Assembly: GCF_018260555.1 (NCBI RefSeq)
Contig: NZ_JAGLBB010000084.1
Coordinates: forward strand, 1-8,376
Origin: Deinococcus sp.
GTDB lineage: Bacteria; Deinococcota; Deinococci; Deinococcales; Deinococcaceae
DNA: 8,376 bases
Direction of reading: 5' to 3'
Below are positions 1-4,620 of the stretch, one piece after another. Every line of letters starts with the position of its first letter. Positions within the stretch are counted from its first letter, which is position 1. The notes below the pieces were generated by a model that searched no databases, was not told where the DNA came from, and saw nothing but the letters and a program-made list of their open reading frames with translations. The position numbers were made by a program, and so were the translations under genes.

Positions 1-133
1 AGGAAAGTACGTTGGAGCGGGAATGGAGAGGTTCCGGCGCTTTCCCGGCATGGCGCCATGTGAGCTACAAGGTACTTAACCGCAGTCCGTATGGTTCCGG
101 GCGCCGGGCGTGCGCGGGCCGTCACGGGTGCGG
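1..133. other. Noncoding flank with a repeat-end remnant
   Basis: No convincing gene is seen here; the open frames crossing it are antisense to the Nudix-like gene or out of context. It holds a perfect 12-bp palindrome, CATGGCGCCATG, at 49-60. A solo copy of the terminal motif AGTCCGTAT lies at 84-92, preceded by CGC, which matches the outer end of the repeat family found further right in the window. The rest of that element is missing or too decayed to recognise. The stretch lies downstream of the minus-strand gene at 134-646, but I see no hairpin plus T-run that would make a clear terminator. Confidence 0.4.
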
Positions 134-646
134 TCAGCGGCGGCGGCCGAAGCGCAGGCGAAGCTGGGTGGGCTCGTCGCGCACGGCGGTTGCCTGGGTG
201 CTCTCGAATTCACGCACGGCGCTGGCCAACCACTCGGGGTACGCGCCTGATTCCAGCAGCACCTGCTGCGGAATCCAGTCGGCGGCCCCGATCAGTTCAG
301 GGTCGGGGGCCAGGATGCCCGCGCTGTACTCGGTGCCGAAGATCATATTCAGCCGGGCGTCTGCGCCGCTGCCCTGCGGGCCGCGCGAGGTGTGCGACCC
401 AATGAGTTGCAGGTCACTGACCACCAGTTTGACGTGCTCGCGGATCACGCGGCGCAGGTTCATCTCAACGAGGTTCTGGCCGCCGCTCAGGCCCAGCAGC
501 AGGCCCGGCAGCCCCTGATCCCCACCGGGCAGCAGGAGCGTGTAGGGCCGCACGATCAGGTACGCGTCCCGGTGCCGGATAAGCGCGAACACACCCACCT
601 GAAAGGTAGCGGGCACGGTCTGTTCTACAGTGTGCATGCTGGTCAC
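134..646 (-). CDS. Nudix-fold protein with degenerate Nudix box
   Basis: A 170-aa protein whose layout follows the Nudix hydrolase fold: an N-terminal strand (VGVFALIRHRDAYLIVR, 17-33), a Nudix-box region (52-74), then LNMIFGTEY (99-107) and AADWIP (121-126), which match the C-terminal part of the fold. Against the consensus Gx5Ex7REUxEExGU, the box reads G52 x5 N58 x7 R66 V67 I68 R69 E70 H71 V72 K73 L74. The first Glu, the Glu after Arg, the second Glu of EE and the Gly are all replaced; only G52, R66 and E70 stay. Canonical pyrophosphatase activity is therefore doubtful; a binding or non-standard role is possible (inference). The start is GTG at 646, chosen because AGGAG (complement of 652-656) lies 5 nt upstream; the ATG at 637 would sit about 14 nt from it. 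The gene stands alone, with a leader and -10 box upstream. Confidence 0.8.
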   Translation of the reverse strand: MTSMHTVEQTVPATFQVGVFALIRHRDAYLIVRPYTLLLPGGDQGLPGLLLGLSGGQNLVEMNLRRVIREHVKLVVSDLQLIGSHTSRGPQGSGADARLNMIFGTEYSAGILAPDPELIGAADWIPQQVLLESGAYPEWLASAVREFESTQATAVRDEPTQLRLRFGRRR

Positions 647-651
647 GAGAA

Positions 652-656
652 CTCCT
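652..656 (-). promoter_or_regulatory. Shine-Dalgarno AGGAG deciding a GTG start
   Basis: The complement reads AGGAG, 5 nt before the GTG at 646. This spacing favours the GTG over the in-frame ATG three codons later. Confidence 0.65.
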
Positions 657-670
657 GCGCGGGGGGCCGG

Positions 671-699
671 GGGTAGGGCGTCGCCCTGCCCGACCGGGC
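671..699 (-). promoter_or_regulatory. Overlapping inverted repeats in the leader of the Nudix-like gene
   Basis: On the minus strand, GCCCGGTCGGGC (699-688) is a perfect 12-bp inverted repeat. It is followed by a second one, GGGCAGGGCG / CGCCCTACCC, with one mismatch (691-671). The two share the GGGC at 688-691, so they could form mutually exclusive RNA hairpins between the -10 box and the ribosome binding site, or act as an operator. Function is inferred from position only. Confidence 0.35.
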
Positions 700-708
700 G
701 CTGTGACC

Positions 709-714
709 ATTGTA
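709..714 (-). promoter_or_regulatory. Candidate -10 box TACAAT for the Nudix-like gene
   Basis: The minus strand reads TACAAT, five of six matches to TATAAT, 62 nt upstream of the GTG start at 646. No good -35 box is seen at 16-18 bp. It would give a leader of about 55 nt containing the overlapping inverted repeats. Confidence 0.4.
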
Positions 715-791
715 GTGCCTGCCTGCCATCGCCGAAGAGAGATTGACCACCCGACCCACCGGGGGTATCCGGACGGGGGGGATGGGTCGCC

Positions 792-869
792 CTGCGGGTT
801 CCGCTTGTTTCTCGTGGCAGCCGCCCGGGTTGAACGGTCTTTGCAGCCCATTCAACCCGGAGTCCGTAT
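792..869 (+). repeat. Intergenic repeat, copy A1 (internally deleted)
   Basis: The left end (GTTCCGCTTGTTTC, 798-811) resembles the left end of the copy at 1749, and the right end closes with AGTCCGTAT (861-869). It contains the hairpin CCGGGTTGAA / TTCAACCCGG (825-834 and 851-860) around the loop TCTTTGCAGC (838-847). The same loop occurs at 1854-1863. Compared with the 1749 copy it lacks roughly 60 bp of the interior. It touches the next copy through a single shared C at 870. Confidence 0.65.
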
Positions 870-870
870 C

Positions 871-1007
871 ATACGGACTGCCGCTCCACTGCGCCACAGT
901 CGGGAAGACACCGCCTGCGGCTCCATACCGCGAAGGGGCGTATGGTGTTCCTCCTCGCATCCGCTCGGATTGATTCGGAACTGCACCACATCAATCGGAG
1001 TCCGTAT
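871..1007 (+). repeat. Intergenic repeat, copy A2 (137 bp)
   Basis: Perfect 9-bp terminal inverted repeats ATACGGACT (871-879) and AGTCCGTAT (999-1007). It aligns end to end with the reverse complement of the copy at 4486-4620, except for a swapped central block beginning GAAGGGGCG. A 40-nt terminal module (968-1007) aligns without gaps to three other copies. The inner stem is GATTGAT / ATCAATC. The final base of the element is also the last base of the stop codon of the minus-strand gene ending at 1007. The family resembles the small noncoding repeats reported in Deinococcus; the name of the exact subfamily cannot be given from sequence alone. Confidence 0.75.
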
Positions 1008-1684
1008 CAGGAGCGGCGCAGCGGGGCCACGATGGGTGCAGCGTTCAGCGTGCAGGCCAGCTCTTCCAGCGCGGCGTCGTGCGAGGGGTTCGTCCAGGCG
1101 GGGGACTGCACCAGCAGCAGCGAGGTCACCCGCGCCGGGTCGGGCAGGCCCGCGCCGGGTTCCGACTGGCGCAGCAGGGTGGTGCGCGGCAGCAGGAGCG
1201 CGGGCAGCAGGTCGTGGAGCTCGCCGCGCGTGCGGTCCAGGTCGTGTCCCTCCGCGACCGGCAGGTCCGCGTGCCAGTCGGGGTACAGGGTGGTAACGTG
1301 AGCGATCAGGCCGCGCGCGAGGCCCAGGCCCGCCCAGTTGCCCGGGCGGACGCGCGTGGAGTCGCCGCTGCGGTTGCCCAGGTCATGGTGAGAATCGAGA
1401 TTCAGAACATCCAGGCCCGGGTACCGTTCCAGCCACGCCCAGGCATCGGCGTGGCTGAGGGTCACGAACGCGGGAACGCCCGCGTAGACCCGCAGCGCCT
1501 CCCAGCCGGGGTACAGGGGGAAGTCCGCGTCCAGGGCCGCCCAGCCGCTCCCGCCGCGCCTGTGAACGCGGTGCGTCCAGGCGGCGTGGCGGTCATGCTC
1601 CCGGTCGCGGGTGCCCCAGATGGGCGCGTCGAACACCAGCTCCCGCGTTCCTGAAAAGGCGTCCCAGTCGATACTCAGCAGCAC
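1007..1684 (-). CDS. Arginase-like metal-motif protein, conserved hypothetical
   Basis: A 225-aa soluble protein with no signal peptide or membrane segment. Two acidic motifs suggest a ureohydrolase/arginase-type metal site: SIDWDAF near the N-terminus (D6, D8) and LDSHHDLG at 96-103 (D97, H99, H100, D101), recalling DAHxD. A further LSHADA (76-81) may add ligands. In true arginases DAHxD comes before SxDxDxxDP; here the order is reversed, so this is either a permuted or a distinct family (UPF0489-type proteins have a comparable motif). Substrate unknown. The start is GTG (CAC at 1682-1684), giving MLLSIDWDAF. The ribosome binding site is weak (GAGAG close to the start), and TAAGCT 6 nt upstream could be a -10 for a leaderless mRNA. 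The TGA stop is completed by the end of repeat A2. The gene sits alone between two repeat clusters. Confidence 0.65.
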   Translation of the reverse strand: MLLSIDWDAFSGTRELVFDAPIWGTRDREHDRHAAWTHRVHRRGGSGWAALDADFPLYPGWEALRVYAGVPAFVTLSHADAWAWLERYPGLDVLNLDSHHDLGNRSGDSTRVRPGNWAGLGLARGLIAHVTTLYPDWHADLPVAEGHDLDRTRGELHDLLPALLLPRTTLLRQSEPGAGLPDPARVTSLLLVQSPAWTNPSHDAALEELACTLNAAPIVAPLRRS

Positions 1685-1748
1685 GCTCTCAGCTTAACGG
1701 ATGCGTGGCAGCGCGCGACCTGACCGCCAGGTGCGGGCAGCGCCACTC

Positions 1749-1884
1749 ATACGGATTCCGTTTGTTTCGCTGACAATCCGGAACTTCACCGGATTGTCAG
1801 CTCCACGTCCGGAACCCGCCCTACTCCCACTCGCATCCGCTCAGATTGAATGGTCTTTGCAGCCCATTCAATCGGAGTCGGTAT
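1749..1884 (+). repeat. Intergenic repeat, copy B1 (136 bp)
   Basis: Ends are ATACGGATT (1749-1757) and AGTCGGTAT (1876-1884). The right half shares the module CTCGCATCCGCTC (1830-1842) with copy A2 and the hairpin GATTGAATGG / CCATTCAATC with loop TCTTTGCAGC with copy A1. The left half carries its own perfect hairpin, listed separately. It is joined to the next copy by one C at 1885. Confidence 0.72.
1769..1801. repeat. Perfect 13-bp hairpin inside copy B1
   Basis: GCTGACAATCCGG (1769-1781) pairs perfectly with CCGGATTGTCAGC (1789-1801) around the 7-nt loop AACTTCA. No T-run follows on either strand, so it is not a standard intrinsic terminator. It lies in a block absent from the other full-length copies. 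Confidence 0.8.
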
Positions 1885-1885
1885 C

Positions 1886-1984
1886 ATACGGATTCCGTCT
1901 GTTTCGGCGCAGTCCCAGATCAATCCGAGCGGATGCCAGTGGGAACAATAGAAGGATTGGGCGCAGTGGAGCGGCAGTCCGTAT
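1886..1984 (-). repeat. Intergenic repeat, copy B2 (99 bp, inverted)
   Basis: Ends are ATACGGATT (1886-1894) and AGTCCGTAT (1976-1984). It lies in the opposite orientation to copies A2 and B1. The 40-nt terminal module (1886-1925 complement) aligns without gaps to A2, C and D. Its central block starting CCAATCC matches copy D, but the block of about 37 bp between TGCGC and that point, present in A2 and D, is absent. Confidence 0.7.
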
Positions 1985-1997
1985 CAGGGCAGTGGTC

Positions 1998-2025
1998 ATG
2001 GGGACTGCGCTCCATTGCGCCACGG
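1998..2025 (+). repeat. Truncated repeat fragment B3
   Basis: GGACTGCGCTCCATTGCGCC (2002-2021) resembles the left end of copy A2 (GGACTGCCGCTCCACTGCGC, 875-894), but no matching right end follows. Probably a decayed or partial copy lying in the promoter region of the deacetylase gene. Confidence 0.5.
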
Positions 2026-2076
2026 GCAGCGTGACCCGCCCGGTGACGTTCCCGCCCAGTGACGTGCCGCCCGTCC

Positions 2077-2082
2077 TATGCT
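2077..2082 (+). promoter_or_regulatory. Candidate -10 box TATGCT, leaderless type
   Basis: TATGCT ends 6 nt before the ATG at 2089, with no convincing Shine-Dalgarno in between. This spacing would start the transcript at or next to the start codon, a common arrangement in Deinococcus. No good -35 box is seen at 17 bp. The same hexamer precedes the gene starting at 3150. Confidence 0.45.
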
Positions 2083-2088
2083 GGGCGG

Positions 2089-2766
2089 ATGAGCAAGGGA
2101 CTGAAACTGCTGCTGATCGTGCCCCACCCGGACGACGAGGTGTACGGCGCGTCCGGCACCCTGATGGGCCACCTGGAAGCCGGGGAAGCCTGCGGACTGG
2201 TGACCCTGACGCGCGGCGAGGCGGGCCGCACGCTGGGCCTGTGCGACACGCCGCAGGAACTGGCGCGGATGCGCGAGGTGGAACTGGCCGCGTGCCTGGA
2301 CGTGATCGGCCTGACCAGCCCCGGAGCGCGGGCGGGCGGCAGCGTGTTCGAACACCACCACTTTCCGGACAGGTACCTGAAAGACGAGTCCCTGGACGAA
2401 CTGAGCGCCGTGGCGAGCGAGGCCATGACCCGCCTGCGCCCGGAGGTCGTGCTGACCTTCCCGCCCAACGGCAGTAACGGCCACCCGGATCACGTGACCA
2501 CGCACCGCGCCGTGAAGGCCGCCTGGGACGCCCTGCCGGACGGTGAGCGTCCGCGCCTGTGGTACTACGCCAGCGACGTGCCGCCCGAGAACGAGGACCT
2601 GCGCGCCCAGTGGCTCGCCCCGAACGTCCGCCACGACGTGAGCCGATACCTCGTGCGCAAATTGCAGGCCATCGCCTGCCACCGCACGCAGGCGCTGAGC
2701 ACCGTGGATTTCATCCGCAAGTTCCCGCACCGCGTCCCGGAAGAAACCTTCCACGAGGTGCAGTGA
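2089..2766 (+). CDS. PIG-L family zinc deacetylase (BshB-like)
   Basis: A 225-aa cytosolic protein of the PIG-L/LmbE family, zinc enzymes that remove acetyl groups from GlcNAc-linked substrates. The signature HPDDE is at 13-17 and GHPDH at 131-135. By analogy with MshB (H13, D16, H147 as ligands), zinc would be held by H13, D16 and H135, with D15 as general base and H132 stabilising the oxyanion. TRGEAGRTLG (41-50) and the Arg/Glu-rich helix that follows also fit the family. Deinococcus uses bacillithiol, so a BshB role (GlcNAc-malate deacetylation) or deacetylation of bacillithiol conjugates is plausible, but no bsh partner lies in the window and other PIG-L enzymes look alike. The ATG at 2089 was chosen over the upstream in-frame ATG at 2059 because the protein then begins directly before the first strand and has a -10 box 6 nt upstream. 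It converges on the gene at 2854. Confidence 0.88.
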   Translation: MSKGLKLLLIVPHPDDEVYGASGTLMGHLEAGEACGLVTLTRGEAGRTLGLCDTPQELARMREVELAACLDVIGLTSPGARAGGSVFEHHHFPDRYLKDESLDELSAVASEAMTRLRPEVVLTFPPNGSNGHPDHVTTHRAVKAAWDALPDGERPRLWYYASDVPPENEDLRAQWLAPNVRHDVSRYLVRKLQAIACHRTQALSTVDFIRKFPHRVPEETFHEVQ

Positions 2767-2782
2767 CCGCGCGCAAAGAGCA

Positions 2783-2850
2783 GGGCGGTGGTATGTGGGC
2801 AGTGGTGACCGGGCAGTCGGGCGTGGACAGCCCTCTACCACCACTCGCCC
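2783..2850. terminator. Possible bidirectional hairpin between convergent genes
   Basis: GGTGGTA (2787-2793) pairs with TACCACC (2836-2842), and the flanking GGGC (2783-2786) can pair with GCCC (2847-2850) across a small bulge. The loop is about 42 nt and there is no strong T-run on either side. It sits in the 87-bp gap between convergent stop codons, where a shared terminator would be expected. Weak call. Confidence 0.3.
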
Positions 2851-2853
2851 GGT

Positions 2854-3150
2854 CTACTCCCAGTCGCTGACAGGAATGAATTCCAGGCCCTCGGCGTCGG
2901 TGCTCGTGACGGCGTAGTGGCGGTCGAACCGGACCGTGAATTCTCCCCGGTCAAGGTGCTGAGGGCTGACGACCGGCTTGCGAAAGAGGTACGTGCCGTC
3001 GTCGTCCACACCAATGTGCGCGCCTTTCGTGAAGCGGAACTCGACCACCTCGGCGTGCGGGCGGGTACGGACACGCACACGGTACGTCTGCGCGTCGTCC
3101 CGCTTCACGTTCGGGTTGGCGGGCGGCTTCTTGCTGAACAGGTTGAACAT
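2854..3150 (-). CDS. Small conserved-type hypothetical protein (98 aa)
   Basis: Not recognised. A 98-aa protein with a basic N-terminus (MFNLFSKKPPANPNVKR), then alternating strands: YRVRVRTR (23-30), VVEFRFTKGAHIGV (35-48), TYLFRKPVV (53-61), EFTVRFDRHYAVT (70-82). It ends in the acidic EGLEFIPVSDWE. No Cys, signal peptide or membrane helix; likely a compact beta-rich soluble protein. The ATG at 3150 is preferred because TATGCT lies 9 nt upstream, close to the leaderless pattern seen before the deacetylase. An alternative GTG at 3171 has GGAG only 3 nt upstream and would add seven residues (MRYAADQ). It converges on the deacetylase gene and has a 99-bp repeat upstream. Confidence 0.65.
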   Translation of the reverse strand: MFNLFSKKPPANPNVKRDDAQTYRVRVRTRPHAEVVEFRFTKGAHIGVDDDGTYLFRKPVVSPQHLDRGEFTVRFDRHYAVTSTDAEGLEFIPVSDWE

Positions 3151-3159
3151 CTGATCCGC

Positions 3160-3165
3160 AGCATA
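3160..3165 (-). promoter_or_regulatory. Candidate -10 box TATGCT before the 98-aa gene
   Basis: The minus strand reads TATGCT 9 nt before the ATG at 3150. It is identical to the hexamer before the deacetylase gene. No -35 box is evident. If the GTG at 3171 were the true start, this hexamer would be coding. Confidence 0.35.
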
Positions 3166-3221
3166 CCGCACGCGCTCCAGGCCGCCCGAAGCCCACTGGT
3201 GTACCAGAACGCAGCGGCCTG

Positions 3222-3320
3222 ATGCGGACGCCGCTCCCTTGCGCGAAGGGGCGTATGTTGTTCCTGTTCATATCCGCCCGGATTGATCCGGGACTGCGCC
3301 GAACCAAGCGCAGTCCGCAT
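3222..3320 (+). repeat. Intergenic repeat, copy C (99 bp)
   Basis: The ends are ATGCGGACG (3222-3230) and AGTCCGCAT (3312-3320): both carry the same symmetrical change from the ATACGG/CCGTAT seen in other copies, so end pairing is kept. Its interior follows copy A2, including GCGAAGGGGCGTATG, but lacks the block of about 37 bp present in A2. Near the right end GGACTGCGC (3291-3299) pairs perfectly with GCGCAGTCC (3308-3316) across an 8-nt loop. It lies between two minus-strand genes. Confidence 0.72.
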
Positions 3321-3417
3321 CACCCGCTTCGCGGCGCAGCTGTACAAGTCCGCTCCGGCCAAATGGTTTCTGAAAACCCTTCGACCCGAGCCCGTACCCG
3401 TTCTGTGTGGCTGAACT

Positions 3418-4359
3418 TTACTTGGTGAAAATAGGCCGGAAGCCGAACACGCCGGGGGTGTTCGTATCGACCGTCACTTCGACTGCGCCTACTTCGGCCT
3501 CGCCCATGACTTGCAGGCGGGTCAGGTTGCGCAGTGTGGGGCTGGCCATCGTCTGCCCGAGGCCCGTGTTGGCCCCGGCTTCGGTCACGGGGTGGTCAAT
3601 GATGAGGATGTGCGAGTCGCCGTTGATGAGCAGCACGGGCTTCCCGTAGGCTTTGGCCTCGGTTGCCAGCGTGGTCACCGTGTCGCGCAGGCCGATGTCG
3701 GTCAGGGTAAACGGCGCGCCGTAGAACATGTCGGCCTGCATGGCAATCACCACTGCCGGGGCGTTTTTGGCTTTGGCGTCGGCAAAAGTAGCCTTGATCC
3801 ATTCGAGGTTGGCGGCGTTACGGCCAAAGTACTCGGTGGCGCTGGCGGCGTTGCGCTCCAGACCGTTGTCGCTGCCGACCACGTTGACGGTGGCAAACAG
3901 CACGCTGCCGTGCTCCCAGCGACTGTTTTCAATCTGGCCCTGCTGGCGGGTCAGGGTGATGGGCTTTTTACCGAACGACTTGTCACCCATCTGCGCGAAG
4001 AACATATCGCGCACCTTGGCGAGGCGTTCCAGCGAGTCAAATTTGCCTGCCTTTTCGCGGTGGCAATCTGTCCACTCGTTGTCGCCGGGGGTGTAGATCA
4101 GGGGACCGTCAAACATTCCGAACTCGCCTTTGACCTTCTGAAAGTTCTCGTCGGTGCAGGGGCTGGAACCGCTCTTGATGTCGCCCACATGAACGGTGAA
4201 CGCGGGCTTGAGCTTGTTGACCTCGCCGATCAGGGCCTCGAAGCGCGCGTAATCGTCGGGCAGTTTGTAGGGCATGTCGCCCAGCGCCACGAACTTGAAG
4301 CTGGCGGCAGAGGCGGTAGCGGCAAGGGCAAAAGCGGCGGTGAGCAACAGTTTTTTCAT
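3418..4359 (-). CDS. Exported calcineurin-like metallophosphoesterase
   Basis: A 313-aa protein with a clear signal peptide, MKKLLLTAAFALAATASA, and an AxA cleavage site after A18, so it is likely periplasmic or secreted. Calcineurin-like (metallophosphatase) motifs come in order: LGDMPY (GD at 27-28), HVGD (57-60), PGDNEW (91-96, the GNH/GDNE position) and NGDSH (246-250, where the family usually has GHxH). MQAD (207-210) sits where the middle metal-binding His is normally found. Two Cys (C68, C99) could form a disulfide after export. The substrate is unknown. GC is about 61% in five 60-base lines counted by hand, against about 75% in three lines from neighbouring genes. The ATG at 4359 directly precedes the signal peptide; AAGAGG lies only 2 nt upstream, closer than usual. 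Flanked by repeats on both sides, it looks like a free-standing gene that may have been acquired. Confidence 0.85.
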   Translation of the reverse strand: MKKLLLTAAFALAATASAASFKFVALGDMPYKLPDDYARFEALIGEVNKLKPAFTVHVGDIKSGSSPCTDENFQKVKGEFGMFDGPLIYTPGDNEWTDCHREKAGKFDSLERLAKVRDMFFAQMGDKSFGKKPITLTRQQGQIENSRWEHGSVLFATVNVVGSDNGLERNAASATEYFGRNAANLEWIKATFADAKAKNAPAVVIAMQADMFYGAPFTLTDIGLRDTVTTLATEAKAYGKPVLLINGDSHILIIDHPVTEAGANTGLGQTMASPTLRNLTRLQVMGEAEVGAVEVTVDTNTPGVFGFRPIFTK

Positions 4360-4485
4360 CGCCTCTTAATTTCCGCTCACCGTGTCAGGAGGGTGTGTCG
4401 GCTGGGTCAGCGGCAGGTCAGCTGCCCGCAAGGTACGCAACGGCCCTGGCCTGTGTGGGGCAAGCCGGAGGCTGAAATCCGTATC
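4360..4485. other. Spacer upstream of the phosphoesterase, with half-palindrome
   Basis: This stretch should hold the promoter of the minus-strand phosphoesterase, but no convincing -10/-35 pair was found. At its right end AATCCGTAT (4476-4484) forms, with the first nine bases of the next repeat, a perfect 9+1+9 palindrome around C4485. That half looks like the solo end of another repeat copy whose body is gone. Confidence 0.4.
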
Positions 4486-4620
4486 ATACGGATTCCGATT
4501 GATTCGCTGCACTTCTGAATCCATCCGAGCGGACGCGAGTGGGAACAAGGTCCGGATTGGGCGACATGGAACCGCAGGCGGCGCTTTTCCGTCTGTGGCG
4601 TAATTTAGCGGAGTCCGTAT
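4486..4620 (-). repeat. Intergenic repeat, copy D (135 bp, inverted)
   Basis: Ends are ATACGGATT (4486-4494) and AGTCCGTAT (4612-4620). Its reverse complement aligns along its full length with copy A2, sharing ACGCCACAG, CCGCCTGCGG and CCGCTCGGAT in the same order. The central block CCAATCCGGACCTTG replaces the GAAGGGGCG block of A2 and matches copy B2. The inner stem is GATGGATTC / GAATCAATC with one mismatch. Base 4620 is the last base of the stop codon of the M20 peptidase gene. Confidence 0.74.

Noticed and set aside
743..771. TTGACC, 17-bp spacer, TATCCG on the plus strand as a promoter
   Set aside because: The -10 hexamer is poor and no plus-strand gene follows; only repeats and minus-strand genes lie downstream.
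1996..2844. A 282-codon open frame on the minus strand
   Set aside because: Antisense to the PIG-L deacetylase; no motif, and it spans the promoter region and the repeat fragment.
3511..4518. A 335-codon open frame on the plus strand
   Set aside because: It is antisense to the phosphoesterase, which has a signal peptide and ordered family motifs; the plus-strand product has no recognisable motifs.
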